This document shows positions 42,984 to 51,237 of a stretch of 64,000 bases of DNA, in pieces. Numbering within the stretch: position 1 is the first letter of the stretch; every line of letters begins with the position of its first letter. Made by a program: the position numbers and the translations under genes. The DNA comes from Mesorhizobium escarrei (GTDB taxonomy: Bacteria > Pseudomonadota > Alphaproteobacteria > Rhizobiales > Rhizobiaceae). A model generated the notes under the pieces. That model was not told where the DNA came from, did not search any database, and worked only from the letters and a program-made list of their open reading frames with translations. The DNA is taken from positions 1 through 64,000 of the forward strand of contig NZ_CAKXZT010000138.1 of assembly GCF_935825525.1 (NCBI RefSeq), written 5' to 3'.

Positions 42984-44090
42984 ATGCAGAAATCGATCGA
43001 GCGTATCGCCGGCGACAGCGAGGGCGTCTCCTACGAATTCCCAGTCTTCCGCTTCGAAGGGCTCCGCTTTGACGGCAGCGACAAGGCCGCACCTTCAGCC
43101 TATCTGCAGGCGGCACTGCATGCCGGCGAACTGCCGGGCGTCGTCGCCATCGACGCGCTGATGCCGATGCTTGAAAAGGCCGAAGCAGAAGGCCGCATCA
43201 CGGGCGATATCACCGTCGTACCGCAAGCCAACCCGATCGGCCGCGCCCAGTATCATTTCGGCGAGCACCAGGGCCGTTTTCACTTGGGCACGCGCACCAA
43301 CTTCAACCGCGGCTTTCCGCTGCTGGCCGCGCCTGACGTTAAATTGTTGCCCGACACCGCGCTTGGCACTGCCGATCAGCGGCTGAAGACCCGGCTGCTG
43401 CAACTGTCGCTCGGCCACGACATCGTCCTCGACCTGCACTGCGACGACGAGGGCCTCGCCTACCTCTATGTCCACACCAGCCTGTGGCCGGCCATGGCGG
43501 ATTGTGCGGCGGCCATGGGCGTCGATGCGGTGATCCTGTGGGATGAAGATACTGACGGCACCTTCGAAGGCGCCTCGATTACGCCGTATCTGAACGTCCC
43601 TGCCGTTGTGGCCCGGTTCGACCGGCGCGTCGCCACCACGGTCGAGTATCGCGGCATCCTCGATGTCGACGGCGCTCTGGCCGGCGCCGATGCCGAAGGG
43701 CTCTATCGGCTGCTGGTGGCGCGCGGCGTGATTCTGGATCAGGCCTTATCCATGTCCGGCAGCTTCACCGGTCCCAATTCTTTCACCGGTCCCAATTCTT
43801 TCACCGGTATCGTCGCACCGCTCGAAAACATCGACATGATGCCGGCGCCGCGGGCGGGCGCGGTCCTCTACGACGTGAAGCCCGGCGACCGTGTGGCAAA
43901 AGGCGCGCTGCTCGCCACCATCGTCCATGCGCCGGGTGAAGCCGGCGGCCGCACCCAGGTGTTAGCGCCGCAGGCGGGCGTCATCCTGACACGGCGCTCC
44001 CGGCGCATCATCCGCGCCGGCGAAGATCTGCTGAAGCTGGTCGGCGACAGGAAGAGCGCCGATGCAAGGTCGGGAACGCTGGAGGATTGA
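42984..44090 (+). CDS. Succinylglutamate desuccinylase/aspartoacylase family protein
   Basis: A 368-residue M14-like zinc hydrolase. Zinc ligands are in LHAGELPG (His and Glu, near residues 40-45) and DIVLDLHCDDEG (His near 153). The substrate-binding region GRAQYHFGEHQGRFHLGTRT and a C-terminal biotinyl-like beta domain (GDRVAKGALLATIVHAPGE) complete the usual architecture of the family that deacylates N-acyl amino acids. Residues about 261-275 (SFTGPNSFTGPNSFTG) are created by a 18-bp tandem duplication between the two domains. GGAGGA lies six bases before the ATG. Confidence 0.86.
   Translation: MQKSIERIAGDSEGVSYEFPVFRFEGLRFDGSDKAAPSAYLQAALHAGELPGVVAIDALMPMLEKAEAEGRITGDITVVPQANPIGRAQYHFGEHQGRFHLGTRTNFNRGFPLLAAPDVKLLPDTALGTADQRLKTRLLQLSLGHDIVLDLHCDDEGLAYLYVHTSLWPAMADCAAAMGVDAVILWDEDTDGTFEGASITPYLNVPAVVARFDRRVATTVEYRGILDVDGALAGADAEGLYRLLVARGVILDQALSMSGSFTGPNSFTGPNSFTGIVAPLENIDMMPAPRAGAVLYDVKPGDRVAKGALLATIVHAPGEAGGRTQVLAPQAGVILTRRSRRIIRAGEDLLKLVGDRKSADARSGTLED
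43764..43808. repeat. 18-bp in-frame tandem repeat, 2.5 copies
   Basis: Two identical 18-base units (ttcaccggtcccaattct) and a third half unit. They add a repeated six-residue FTGPNS to the linker of the aspartoacylase-like protein. Being perfect, the duplication is recent. Confidence 0.95.
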
Positions 44091-44183
44091 AGGGCTCATG
44101 CCCTTCTCCATGCCCTCCCCCTTCTCCACGCCCTCCATTGAATCCAGTTGCGCGGCCGTGCAATCGCCGCTATTGGAATCGCC

Positions 44184-44228
44184 ATGAACATGCGCTCGAT
44201 CAAGACCGTTTGGTGGTGGGCTCGCTGA
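44184..44228 (+). CDS. trpL: trp leader peptide
   Basis: A 14-codon frame MNMRSIKTVWWWAR followed by TGA. Three consecutive tryptophan codons near the end and the WWWAR terminus match the known Sinorhizobium meliloti trpL peptide in length and ending. Ribosome stalling at these codons would sense Trp-tRNA. It precedes mutually exclusive hairpins and trpE(G). In S. meliloti the terminated leader also acts in trans as an sRNA and the peptide has its own role; whether that holds here is inference. The gene lies only 93 bases after the aspartoacylase gene. Confidence 0.95.
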   Translation: MNMRSIKTVWWWAR

Positions 44229-44230
44229 CA

Positions 44231-44274
44231 GCGGCCTGTTCGAACGCGTGCGCGTGAAAATAGAAGGTGGCCGC
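44231..44274 (+). promoter_or_regulatory. trp antiterminator pairing
   Basis: The segment gcggcc at 44231-44236, just after the leader peptide stop, pairs with ggccgc at 44269-44274. The latter is also the 5' arm of the terminator, so the two hairpins exclude each other, as in classical 2:3 versus 3:4 attenuation. Confidence 0.85.
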
Positions 44275-44305
44275 AACGGAATGTCCGGGCGGCCATTTGT
44301 TTTTT
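44268..44305 (+). terminator. trp attenuator (intrinsic terminator)
   Basis: A perfect 7-bp stem (tggccgc / gcggcca, 44268-44274 and 44289-44295) with an inner cgga/tccg pairing is followed by tttgtttttt. It lies 66 bases before the trpE(G) start codon. Confidence 0.92.
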
Positions 44306-44370
44306 CAAGCCATGCCCCGGGTCCGTTGCCCCAAGACGCTGAAATAGCCAAGACGCTGATGGAGACGGCA

Positions 44371-46560
44371 ATGACGACGAAAATTCTGGAGAACGGGGCG
44401 GAGCGCTTCGTCACCGCGGGTGGCGTGACGATTACCCGCGAGCGCCACGACCGGGCTTACGAAGGCGCGATCGATGCTTATGTCGACGGGCTGAATGCGC
44501 GCCGCGGCGCTGTGTTTTCTTCGAATTACGAATATCCCGGCCGCTACACGCGCTGGGACACCGCTATCATCGACCCGCCGCTGGTGATCTCGGCGCGCGG
44601 CCGCGCAATGCGCATCGAGGCGCTGAACAGCCGCGGCGAGGCGCTTCTGCCGGTGATCGGCAAGGCGCTTGGGGGGGTTGACGACGTGACGATCGCCGAG
44701 ACGTCGAAGAGACTGATCCGCCTCGATGTGGCCAAGCCCGGCCGTGTCTTCACCGAAGAAGAACGCAGCCGCGTTCCCTCCGTCTTCACCGTGCTGCGCG
44801 CCATCACCGCTCTGTTCAAGACAGAGGAAGACGCCAATCTTGGCCTCTACGGCGCCTTCGGCTACGATCTCGCCTTCCAGTTCGATCCGGTCGACTACAA
44901 GCTGGAGCGCCAGCAAGGCCAGCGCGACCTTGTGCTGTTCCTGCCCGACGAGATCCTGGTCGTCGACCACTATTCGACCAAGGCCTGGACCGACCGCTAT
45001 GATTATTCCGGCGACGGGTTCTCGACGGAGGGATTGCCGCGCGACGAAATCGTCGAGCTGTTCAAGACCGCCGACCGCATCCCGCCGCGCGGCGACCATG
45101 AGCCCGGCGAATATGCCAATCTGGTGCGCAAGGCGATGGAGAGTTTCAAGCGCGGCGATCTGTTCGAGGTGGTGCCCGGCCAGATGTTCTACGAGCGCTG
45201 CGAGACGCCGCCCTCCGACATCTCCCGCAAGCTGAAGACCATCAACCCTTCGCCCTATTCCTTCTTCATCAATCTCGGCGAGGGCGAATATCTGATCGGC
45301 GCCTCGCCCGAAATGTTCGTGCGCGTCAACGGCCGCCGTGTCGAGACCTGCCCGATCTCCGGCACGATCAAGCGCGGCGGCGACGCCATTTCCGATAGCG
45401 AGCAGATCTTGAAGCTGCTCAATTCGAAGAAGGACGAGTCCGAGCTGACCATGTGCTCGGACGTCGACCGCAACGACAAGTCGAGGGTCTGCGACCCGGG
45501 CTCGGTGCGCGTCATCGGCCGCCGCCAGATCGAGATGTATTCGCGGCTGATCCACACCGTCGACCACATCGAAGGACGGCTGCGCGAAGGCATGGACGCC
45601 TTCGACGCGTTCTTGTCGCATGCCTGGGCGGTCACCGTCACCGGCGCGCCGAAATTATGGGCGATGCGCTTCATCGAGCAGAACGAAAAGAGCCCGCGCG
45701 CCTGGTATGGCGGGGCGATCGGCATGGTCAATTTCAACGGTGACATGAACACCGGCATGACGCTTCGCACCATCCGCATCAAGGACGGCATCGCCGAGGT
45801 GCGCGCCGGCGCCACGCTGCTCTTCGACAGCATTCCCGAGGAAGAAGAAGCCGAAACCGAACTGAAGGCATCCGCCATGATCTCCGCCATCCGCGACGCC
45901 AAGACCGGCAATGCCGCCGACACCGAACGCGCCACCGCGCGCGTCGGCGACGGCGTCAACATCCTGCTGGTCGACCACGAGGACTCCTTCGTCCACACGC
46001 TGGCCAATTATTTTCGCCAGACCGGCGCCAATGTCTCGACCGTGCGCACGCCTGTGCCGGACGAGGTCTTCGACCGGCTGAAACCCAATCTCGTCGTGCT
46101 GTCGCCCGGTCCCGGCACGCCGAAGGACTTCGACTGCGCCGCCACCATCAAGCGGGCCCGCGCGCGCGACCTGCCGATCTTCGGCGTCTGCCTCGGCCTG
46201 CAGGCGCTGGCCGAGGCCTATGGCGGAGAGCTGCGGCAGTTGCACGTGCCGATGCATGGCAAACCGTCGCGCATCCGCGTGTCGAAGCCGGGCATCATCT
46301 TTTCCGGCCTGCCCAAGGAGGTGACGGTCGGCCGCTATCACTCGATTTTCGCTGATCCGGTGCGGCTGCCCGATGGCTTCGTCGTCACGGCCGAGACTGA
46401 AGAAGGCGTCATCATGGCCTTCGAGCACAGCAAGGAGCCGATCGCCGCGGTGCAGTTCCACCCGGAATCGATCATGACGCTCGGCCACAATGCCGGCATG
46501 CGAATGATCGAGAACATCGTTGCGCATCTGCCGCGCAAGGCCAAGGAAAAGGCGGCTTAG
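44371..46560 (+). CDS. trpE(G): Anthranilate synthase, fused TrpE-TrpG
   Basis: A 729-residue bifunctional enzyme making anthranilate from chorismate and glutamine, the first step of tryptophan synthesis. The TrpE part (about 1-520) has the chorismate-binding blocks GDLFEVVPGQMFYERCETPP, CPISGTIKRGGDA, DESELTMCSDVDRNDKSRVC and FLSHAWAVTVTGAPK. The TrpG amidotransferase part (about 535-725) has LLVDHEDSFVHTLANYFRQT, LSPGPGTPKDF, the nucleophile Cys in FGVCLGLQALAE and the His-Glu of VQFHPESIM. Such fusion is typical of rhizobia. The ATG at 44371 has GGAG ten bases upstream; the longer frame from 44248 runs through the attenuator. Confidence 0.96.
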   Translation: MTTKILENGAERFVTAGGVTITRERHDRAYEGAIDAYVDGLNARRGAVFSSNYEYPGRYTRWDTAIIDPPLVISARGRAMRIEALNSRGEALLPVIGKALGGVDDVTIAETSKRLIRLDVAKPGRVFTEEERSRVPSVFTVLRAITALFKTEEDANLGLYGAFGYDLAFQFDPVDYKLERQQGQRDLVLFLPDEILVVDHYSTKAWTDRYDYSGDGFSTEGLPRDEIVELFKTADRIPPRGDHEPGEYANLVRKAMESFKRGDLFEVVPGQMFYERCETPPSDISRKLKTINPSPYSFFINLGEGEYLIGASPEMFVRVNGRRVETCPISGTIKRGGDAISDSEQILKLLNSKKDESELTMCSDVDRNDKSRVCDPGSVRVIGRRQIEMYSRLIHTVDHIEGRLREGMDAFDAFLSHAWAVTVTGAPKLWAMRFIEQNEKSPRAWYGGAIGMVNFNGDMNTGMTLRTIRIKDGIAEVRAGATLLFDSIPEEEEAETELKASAMISAIRDAKTGNAADTERATARVGDGVNILLVDHEDSFVHTLANYFRQTGANVSTVRTPVPDEVFDRLKPNLVVLSPGPGTPKDFDCAATIKRARARDLPIFGVCLGLQALAEAYGGELRQLHVPMHGKPSRIRVSKPGIIFSGLPKEVTVGRYHSIFADPVRLPDGFVVTAETEEGVIMAFEHSKEPIAAVQFHPESIMTLGHNAGMRMIENIVAHLPRKAKEKAA

Positions 46561-46588
46561 CTCCGGTTTCGGCGGCCGGAAGCAATCG

Positions 46589-47518
46589 ATGACCGCTATT
46601 GATCCGAAGAACGCCGCGAAACGCAAGGTCGCCAGCCTCGCCTTCTGGTCGATAGTCCTCGCCTTCGTCGTGCTCGGCCTGAAGCTGGCGGCCTGGTACG
46701 TCACCGGTTCCGTGGCGCTCTATTCGGACGCGCTGGAATCGATCGTCAACGTCATTGCCTCTGCCGCCGCCTATTGGGCGATCCAGATCAGCCACAAGCC
46801 GGCCGACCAGGATCATCCGTTCGGCCATCACAAGGCCGAGTATTTCTCGGCTGTCCTGGAAGGCGTGCTGATCGTGCTGGCAGCCCTTCTGATCCTCAAC
46901 GAAGTATGGTGGTCCTTGCGGCATCCCGTCCCGCTCGAACAGCCCTGGACCGGCCTCGCCATCAACGGCGTCGCGACGGTGATCAACGCCTTCTGGGCCT
47001 TGACGCTGATCCGTGCCGGCCGTGCCGAGAAGTCACCGGCACTGGTCGCCGACGGCAGGCACATCATGACCGACGTGGCGACCTCGGTCGGCGTGTTCAT
47101 TGGTCTGGTCGGCGCCGTGCTGACCGGCTGGCAAGTCCTCGATCCCGCTCTCGCCGTCATCGTTGCGTTAAACATCCTGTGGCAGGGCTGGCACGTCATC
47201 GGCTCGTCGATGAACGGTCTGATGGACCGCGCCGTCGACACGCAGGAGCACATGCGCATCCGCGACATCATCTCGGCCAATTGCAAAGGCGCGCTGGAAG
47301 TTCACGATCTGAAGACGCGGATTGCCGGCCGCGCCACCTTCATCGAGTTCCACTTGGTCGTCGACGCCGACATGTCGGTGGGCGCCAGCCACGTCATCTG
47401 CGACCGCATCGAGGATGCGCTGAAGGCAGAAATCCCCTCGGTGCGAGTCACCATCCATGTCGAGCCCGATGACGAGGCAAAACTGCCCAAGGGCACGACC
47501 GCCGTGCCGTTCGCGTGA
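46589..47518 (+). CDS. Cation diffusion facilitator transporter
   Basis: A 309-residue CDF (ZnT-like) antiporter that exports divalent metals from the cytoplasm. Six membrane segments; metal-site residues are in VALYSDALES (Asp near residue 45) and HIMTDVATS (His and Asp near residue 154), preceded by DHPFGHHKAEYFSA, the His-rich loop. The C-terminal cytoplasmic domain is typical. The metal (Zn, Fe, Mn or Co) cannot be told. It begins 28 bases after trpE(G) with a weak ribosome binding site, so it may be cotranscribed by chance. M at 46589 is chosen because the upstream frame overlaps trpE(G). Confidence 0.9.
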   Translation: MTAIDPKNAAKRKVASLAFWSIVLAFVVLGLKLAAWYVTGSVALYSDALESIVNVIASAAAYWAIQISHKPADQDHPFGHHKAEYFSAVLEGVLIVLAALLILNEVWWSLRHPVPLEQPWTGLAINGVATVINAFWALTLIRAGRAEKSPALVADGRHIMTDVATSVGVFIGLVGAVLTGWQVLDPALAVIVALNILWQGWHVIGSSMNGLMDRAVDTQEHMRIRDIISANCKGALEVHDLKTRIAGRATFIEFHLVVDADMSVGASHVICDRIEDALKAEIPSVRVTIHVEPDDEAKLPKGTTAVPFA

Positions 47519-47524
47519 GGCGAT

Positions 47525-47911
47525 TCACCAGGTCTCGATTGTGAGGTTTTTGATCCGCTCGAATTCTCGTACATTGCGGGTTATCAGCGTGAGGTTCCGG
47601 GCGCGCGCCTGACCACCAATCAGCGCATCATAGGGACCAACCGGAATCCCCGACGTTGCAAGCGTCGCCCGAATCTCGCCGGCATGCCTTGCATCTTCCC
47701 GATCGAATTCGAGTATCGGGAACTGGAGCGCTTCGATGCGCGCCAGATTGTCGGCCTTTCGCTGGCTCTTTTGAGCACCGTAGTAGAGTTCGTGCACGAC
47801 AATGGCCGAAAGTGCGAAATCCTGCGGCCTGTATGGCTTGAGCCGCGCCTGCAGATATGCGTCGCCTTTCATGATCGCGATGACAGCATTGGTATCCAGC
47901 AGATAGATCAC
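47525..47911 (-). CDS. vapC: VapC-type PIN-domain toxin
   Basis: A 128-residue PIN-domain ribonuclease, toxin of a type II pair that usually cuts initiator tRNA or other RNA. The catalytic acids are D6 (YLLDTNAVI), the Glu of VVHELYYGAQKS near residue 42, and Asp of PVGPYDALIGGQA near residue 95 with another acid in FDREDAR. All are intact. The start overlaps the antitoxin stop by four bases (ATGA), the usual antitoxin-toxin coupling. The stop lies seven bases from the convergent CDF gene end. Confidence 0.92.
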   Translation of the reverse strand: MIYLLDTNAVIAIMKGDAYLQARLKPYRPQDFALSAIVVHELYYGAQKSQRKADNLARIEALQFPILEFDREDARHAGEIRATLATSGIPVGPYDALIGGQARARNLTLITRNVREFERIKNLTIETW

Positions 47912-48153
47912 CTGAAAACGTCATCCAAAGCCGGGCGGTCCTGCTCAGTTGGGCGTTCCAGTGCTGCCTCGGCGAAATCATCGTCGAGCGGACCTATCAC
48001 CCGGTCGAGCCAGGCCCAATCCTTCGCGAGCGGTTCGAGAATTATACTCTGGCCATGGCGGCGAATCGAAACCTCATCGGTTTCGAAACGGAATTCCTTT
48101 GGCAGCCGCACCGCCTGCGAGCGGCCTGACCAGAACACCTTCGCTTTTTCCAT
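47908..48153 (-). CDS. vapB: VapB-type antitoxin
   Basis: An 81-residue antitoxin. The N-terminal AbrB/SpoVT swapped-hairpin domain (KAKVFWSGRSQAVRLPKEFRF, then DEVSIRRHGQSIIL) binds DNA as a dimer; the acidic C-terminal tail (GPLDDDFAEAALERPTEQDR) would wrap and block the toxin. The ATG at 48153 gives the family start MEKAKVFWSG; the longer frame to 48204 reads over the promoter. An AT-rich region with atatag and agatatatacc upstream is the likely promoter and operator for autoregulation. Confidence 0.92.
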   Translation of the reverse strand: MEKAKVFWSGRSQAVRLPKEFRFETDEVSIRRHGQSIILEPLAKDWAWLDRVIGPLDDDFAEAALERPTEQDRPALDDVFR

Positions 48154-48466
48154 CGTACCAATCTCCTCAACGAGATATAGCAAAGATATATACCATCTCA
48201 TCACATAGACAAGATGGCCTGCTACAAAATCTCAAGGCGTGCAGGCAGCCTGCGGCATCGGGTTCAGCCGATGACCTTGTCGTCGGATCTGGTCTTGCGC
48301 TCACCCATCTGCTCGATGGCTCCATGCCGCCGAGCCTGGCAGCGTCATCAAGCTTGCCGAATTGCAGCGCCAGGGCTAGGCCTATTTTGCGGCCGTAACC
48401 TCTGCGGACTTGAACATGAGGACGGCGAGGCCCTACGAAGAGTAGGAGAGTCCCGGAGGAATAGAC
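48154..48466. other. Promoter region of vapBC and leader of SDR gene
   Basis: 313 bases without a supported gene. The left 60 bases are strikingly AT-rich for this genome (gagatatagcaaagatatat) and should hold the vapBC promoter and VapBC operator. The remainder towards the SDR gene shows GC-typical sequence and no complete frame; the minus-strand frames are shadows. Confidence 0.55.
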
Positions 48467-49279
48467 GTGCCAGCCACCACAACCGCCCCTGTCACCTCCA
48501 TGGTCACCCCCACTTTGGTCATCCCCGACCTCGCCGGCAAGGCGGTGCTGATCACCGGCGCTTCGACCGGCATCGGGGCGGCACTTGCACTGGCCTACGC
48601 CGCGCAGAAATGCCGCGTCGCGCTGCATTATAATTCAAGTCGGGCGGCTGCCGAAAACCTGGCCGGGACCATCCGCAACGGCGGTGGCGAGGTATTCCCG
48701 GTCCAGGGCGATTTCTCGATCGCTGCCGATGTCGAGCGCGTCGTCGAGGACAGCGCGCAACACTTCGGCCGGCTCGATGGCCTGGTCAACAATGCCGGCG
48801 GCATGCTCGGCCGCGTGCCTTATGCCGAACTGACTGAGGCGCATTACGACGCGGTGATGGACCTCAACGCCCGCTCGGTGCTGACCGCATCACGCAAGGC
48901 GATGCCATGGCTGAAGCGCCAGGGCGGCTTTATCGTCAACACCTCGTCGATTGCGGCACGCAATGGCGCAGGCGGCGGCGCCGGCCTTTATGGCTCGGCC
49001 AAGGCCTTCGTCTCCAATGTCACGCGCGGCATGGCCAAGGAACTGATCGGCTTCAACATCCGCGTCAACGCGGTGGCGCCGGGCACCATCGCGACACCTT
49101 TCCATGAGCGCTATTCGACCGAGGAGCATATGAAGGCCATGGTGGCCACCATTCCGCAGGGCCGCGCCGGCACGCCCGAGGACTGCGTCGGCGCCTATCT
49201 GTTCCTCTCGTCCGCTCTGTTGAGCGGTTACATCACCGGCCAGGTGATCGAGGTGAACGGTGGCCAGTTGATGCCGTGA
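48467..49279 (+). CDS. Short-chain dehydrogenase/reductase
   Basis: A 270-residue classical SDR. The cofactor motif is VLITGASTGIGAALALAYAA (TGxxxGxG), NNAGG marks the conserved NNAG, and the catalytic set is Ser in NTSSIAARNG, then Tyr and Lys in GLYGSAKAFVSNV. The C-terminus GYITGQVIEVNGGQLMP is usual. Substrate unknown; homologues are annotated as 3-oxoacyl-ACP reductase-like. The start is GTG at 48467, six bases after GGAGGA. It is followed at 47 bases by a small monooxygenase-fold gene. Confidence 0.88.
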   Translation: MPATTTAPVTSMVTPTLVIPDLAGKAVLITGASTGIGAALALAYAAQKCRVALHYNSSRAAAENLAGTIRNGGGEVFPVQGDFSIAADVERVVEDSAQHFGRLDGLVNNAGGMLGRVPYAELTEAHYDAVMDLNARSVLTASRKAMPWLKRQGGFIVNTSSIAARNGAGGGAGLYGSAKAFVSNVTRGMAKELIGFNIRVNAVAPGTIATPFHERYSTEEHMKAMVATIPQGRAGTPEDCVGAYLFLSSALLSGYITGQVIEVNGGQLMP

Positions 49280-49325
49280 GCGGCGACCTGCATACTTGTC
49301 GCAGCAAGCAACGGAGAAACCGGCG

Positions 49326-49634
49326 ATGTATGGTCTGATCGGCAAGATGCGGGCGACGCGCGGCCAGCGCGACGCAATGATGGACGTCCTGCTCGCCAGC
49401 ACCGGCGCCATGCCGGGCTGCCTGAACTATATCATCGCCACCGATCCGGCTGATGCCGACGCGATCTGGGTGACCGAAGTATGGACCGACCAGGCAAGCC
49501 ACAAGGCTTCGCTGCAATTGCCGGAAGTCCAGGCGGCGATTGCCAAGGCGCGGCCGATCATCGCTGGCTTCGAATTCCAAGTCGAGACCCAGCCCGTAGG
49601 CGGCTTCGGCCTGCCCGCCGTTAAAACCGACTGA
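49326..49634 (+). CDS. Antibiotic biosynthesis monooxygenase (ABM) domain protein
   Basis: A 102-residue ferredoxin-like dimeric alpha+beta barrel protein of the ABM/YgiN type. Blocks YGLIGKMRATRGQRDAMMDV, GCLNYIIATDPADADAIWVTE and VWTDQASHKASLQLPEVQAA are characteristic. Members oxidise quinols or aromatic compounds without cofactors, or act as sensors; activity here is unknown. GGAGAA lies nine bases before the ATG. Probably cotranscribed with the SDR gene. Confidence 0.88.
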   Translation: MYGLIGKMRATRGQRDAMMDVLLASTGAMPGCLNYIIATDPADADAIWVTEVWTDQASHKASLQLPEVQAAIAKARPIIAGFEFQVETQPVGGFGLPAVKTD

Positions 49635-49703
49635 CGCCTGAGCGGACGCACTTTTCGCCGCCGCGGGGTTCGCATCTCCCCACTTCGGGTCTAAGACCGA
49701 AAA

Positions 49704-50792
49704 ATGGATTCCCTGCCAAACCAGCCGACCGTCGAACGCATGGCGCGGATACCCAAAGTCTGGCAGTGGCTGGCCCTGCTGATCTTCTCGATCCTGTTTG
49801 CCGGCGCGCTGGAATTCGGCGCGTTGCCGGCAGCGCTGCTGATCGGACCGATGCTGGCGGCGATCCTGGCCGGCACCAACGGCGCCACGGTGCGTGTGCC
49901 GCGCCCTCTGTTCGGCGCGGCCCAGGCGATCGTTGGCTGCCTTGTCGCCGCTTCGATCTCCGCCGACATCTTTCCGCTCTTCTATAGGGAATGGCCGTTG
50001 TTCCTCAGCGCCGTGGTGGCCACCGTTGCGGCGTCCAGTCTGCTCGGCTGGCTGATCAGCCGCTGGCGTATCCTGCCCGGCACCACCGCGGTCTGGGGCT
50101 CATCGCCGGGTGCGGCCACCGCCATGGTGCTGATGGCCGGCGCCTTCGGCGCCGACCAGCGCCTCGTCGCCTTCATGCAATATCTGCGCGTCATCTTTGT
50201 CTCGATGACTGCCGCACTTGTCGCAAAGATGTGGGTCGACACATCAGGCATCGAGATCCCGGCCATCATCTGGTTCCCGCCGATCGATCCAATTGCCTTT
50301 GCCGCAACACTTGGCGTGGCGCTCGTTGGCAGCCTCGTCGGCAAGCTGTTCAGGCTGCCGTCACCGTTTTTCCTCGGCACCTTCATTTTCGGCACTGCGG
50401 TGCATCTCGGACTAGGCGTGACGATGCAGTTGCCGCCCTGGCTGCTTGCCCTCGGCTATACGATGATCGGCTGGACCATCGGCCTGAACTTCACCAGGGC
50501 GATTCTGCGGCACGCGACGCGGGCGCTGCCGCAGATCGTCGGCTCGATCATCATTCTCATCGCCTTCTGCGGCGGCCTCGGCTTCATGATCAGCCATGTG
50601 CTCGGCATCGATCCGCTGACCGCCTATCTGGCGACCAGCCCCGGCGGCATGGACAGCGTCGCCATCATCGCCGCCGCCGCACAGCACGTCGACATCTCGT
50701 TCGTCATGGCGTTGCAATCGGCACGCTTCCTCGTCGTGCTGCTGATCGGGCCAAGCGTGGCGCGGCTGGTGGCGCGAAGTCTGAGGGAGTAG
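49704..50792 (+). CDS. AbrB-family integral membrane protein
   Basis: A 362-residue inner-membrane protein with about ten hydrophobic segments, made of two homologous halves (the AbrB duplication domain, often misnamed ammonia monooxygenase). The repeat motif is WGSSPGAATAMVLMAGAFGA in the first half and TSPGGMDSVAIIAAAAQHVD in the second. E. coli AbrB was linked to aidB regulation, but a transporter role is more likely. Substrate unknown. It may be cotranscribed with the two upstream genes, from which it is separated by 69 bases. Confidence 0.87.
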   Translation: MDSLPNQPTVERMARIPKVWQWLALLIFSILFAGALEFGALPAALLIGPMLAAILAGTNGATVRVPRPLFGAAQAIVGCLVAASISADIFPLFYREWPLFLSAVVATVAASSLLGWLISRWRILPGTTAVWGSSPGAATAMVLMAGAFGADQRLVAFMQYLRVIFVSMTAALVAKMWVDTSGIEIPAIIWFPPIDPIAFAATLGVALVGSLVGKLFRLPSPFFLGTFIFGTAVHLGLGVTMQLPPWLLALGYTMIGWTIGLNFTRAILRHATRALPQIVGSIIILIAFCGGLGFMISHVLGIDPLTAYLATSPGGMDSVAIIAAAAQHVDISFVMALQSARFLVVLLIGPSVARLVARSLRE

Positions 50793-50956
50793 AAGGTAAT
50801 CTGCGGCTGCCGCGGCGCTGTGACATAAACGGACCGTCAGACGCCGCCCAATCTGCTGACGGGCTCTGAAGGACGGGCCCAGTCGCTCAGGATGCGCCGG
50901 GTAGTAAGGAAACGCCAGTCGTTCGGCCCCACTTGCCTCGCTTTGGCTGCTCCTGT

Positions 50957-51088
50957 ATGAAAACCGCCATGACCAACCGCGCCACCTCCGTCGCTTCCCG
51001 TCAGACCGGCTTTGCTGGCGAGACGGTGCGCGCGCTTGCTTCCGCCCTGCTGCTTCTCGGCCTTATCGGCGATCGCCGGGTTCGCTGA
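50957..51088 (+). CDS. leuL: Candidate leu leader peptide
   Basis: A 43-codon frame (or 39 codons from the second ATG at 50969) that ends 149 bases before leuA. Near its end it reads ALLLLGLIGDRRVR, with four consecutive leucine codons (CTG CTG CTT CTC), then Gly and another Leu, just before the stop. It is followed by a large hairpin with a mutually exclusive alternative, so ribosome stalling on Leu codons could control leuA. The leader peptide is my inference from sequence pattern; attenuation of leu genes is known in proteobacteria. Confidence 0.8.
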   Translation: MKTAMTNRATSVASRQTGFAGETVRALASALLLLGLIGDRRVR

Positions 51089-51110
51089 AGGAGCGCCCGG
51101 CGGTCGAACC
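51079..51110 (+). promoter_or_regulatory. Alternative (antiterminator-type) hairpin before leuA
   Basis: ggttcg at 51079-51084, within the last codons of the leader peptide, can pair with cgaacc at 51105-51110. This pairing excludes the downstream cggcggt/accgccg hairpin and would be affected by ribosome position on the leader frame. Confidence 0.6.
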
Positions 51111-51132
51111 GCCGCTCACGCGCATGCTCCTT
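51088..51132 (+). promoter_or_regulatory. Nested leader hairpin before leuA
   Basis: An outer 7-bp stem (aaggagc / gctcctt) encloses a perfect 7-bp inner hairpin (cggcggt, cga loop, accgccg). No T run follows, so it is not a canonical intrinsic terminator; it may act through Rho or on translation. Confidence 0.7.
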
Positions 51133-51237
51133 GGCCAAAATTGGCAAGTCACATCTAGCGAATGAACATCTGGTAAAGGCGCCGCTCGGCACCATCCGCC
51201 TGAAGGCGAAGCCCGCGAGCCGCCGGGAGAGACGACA

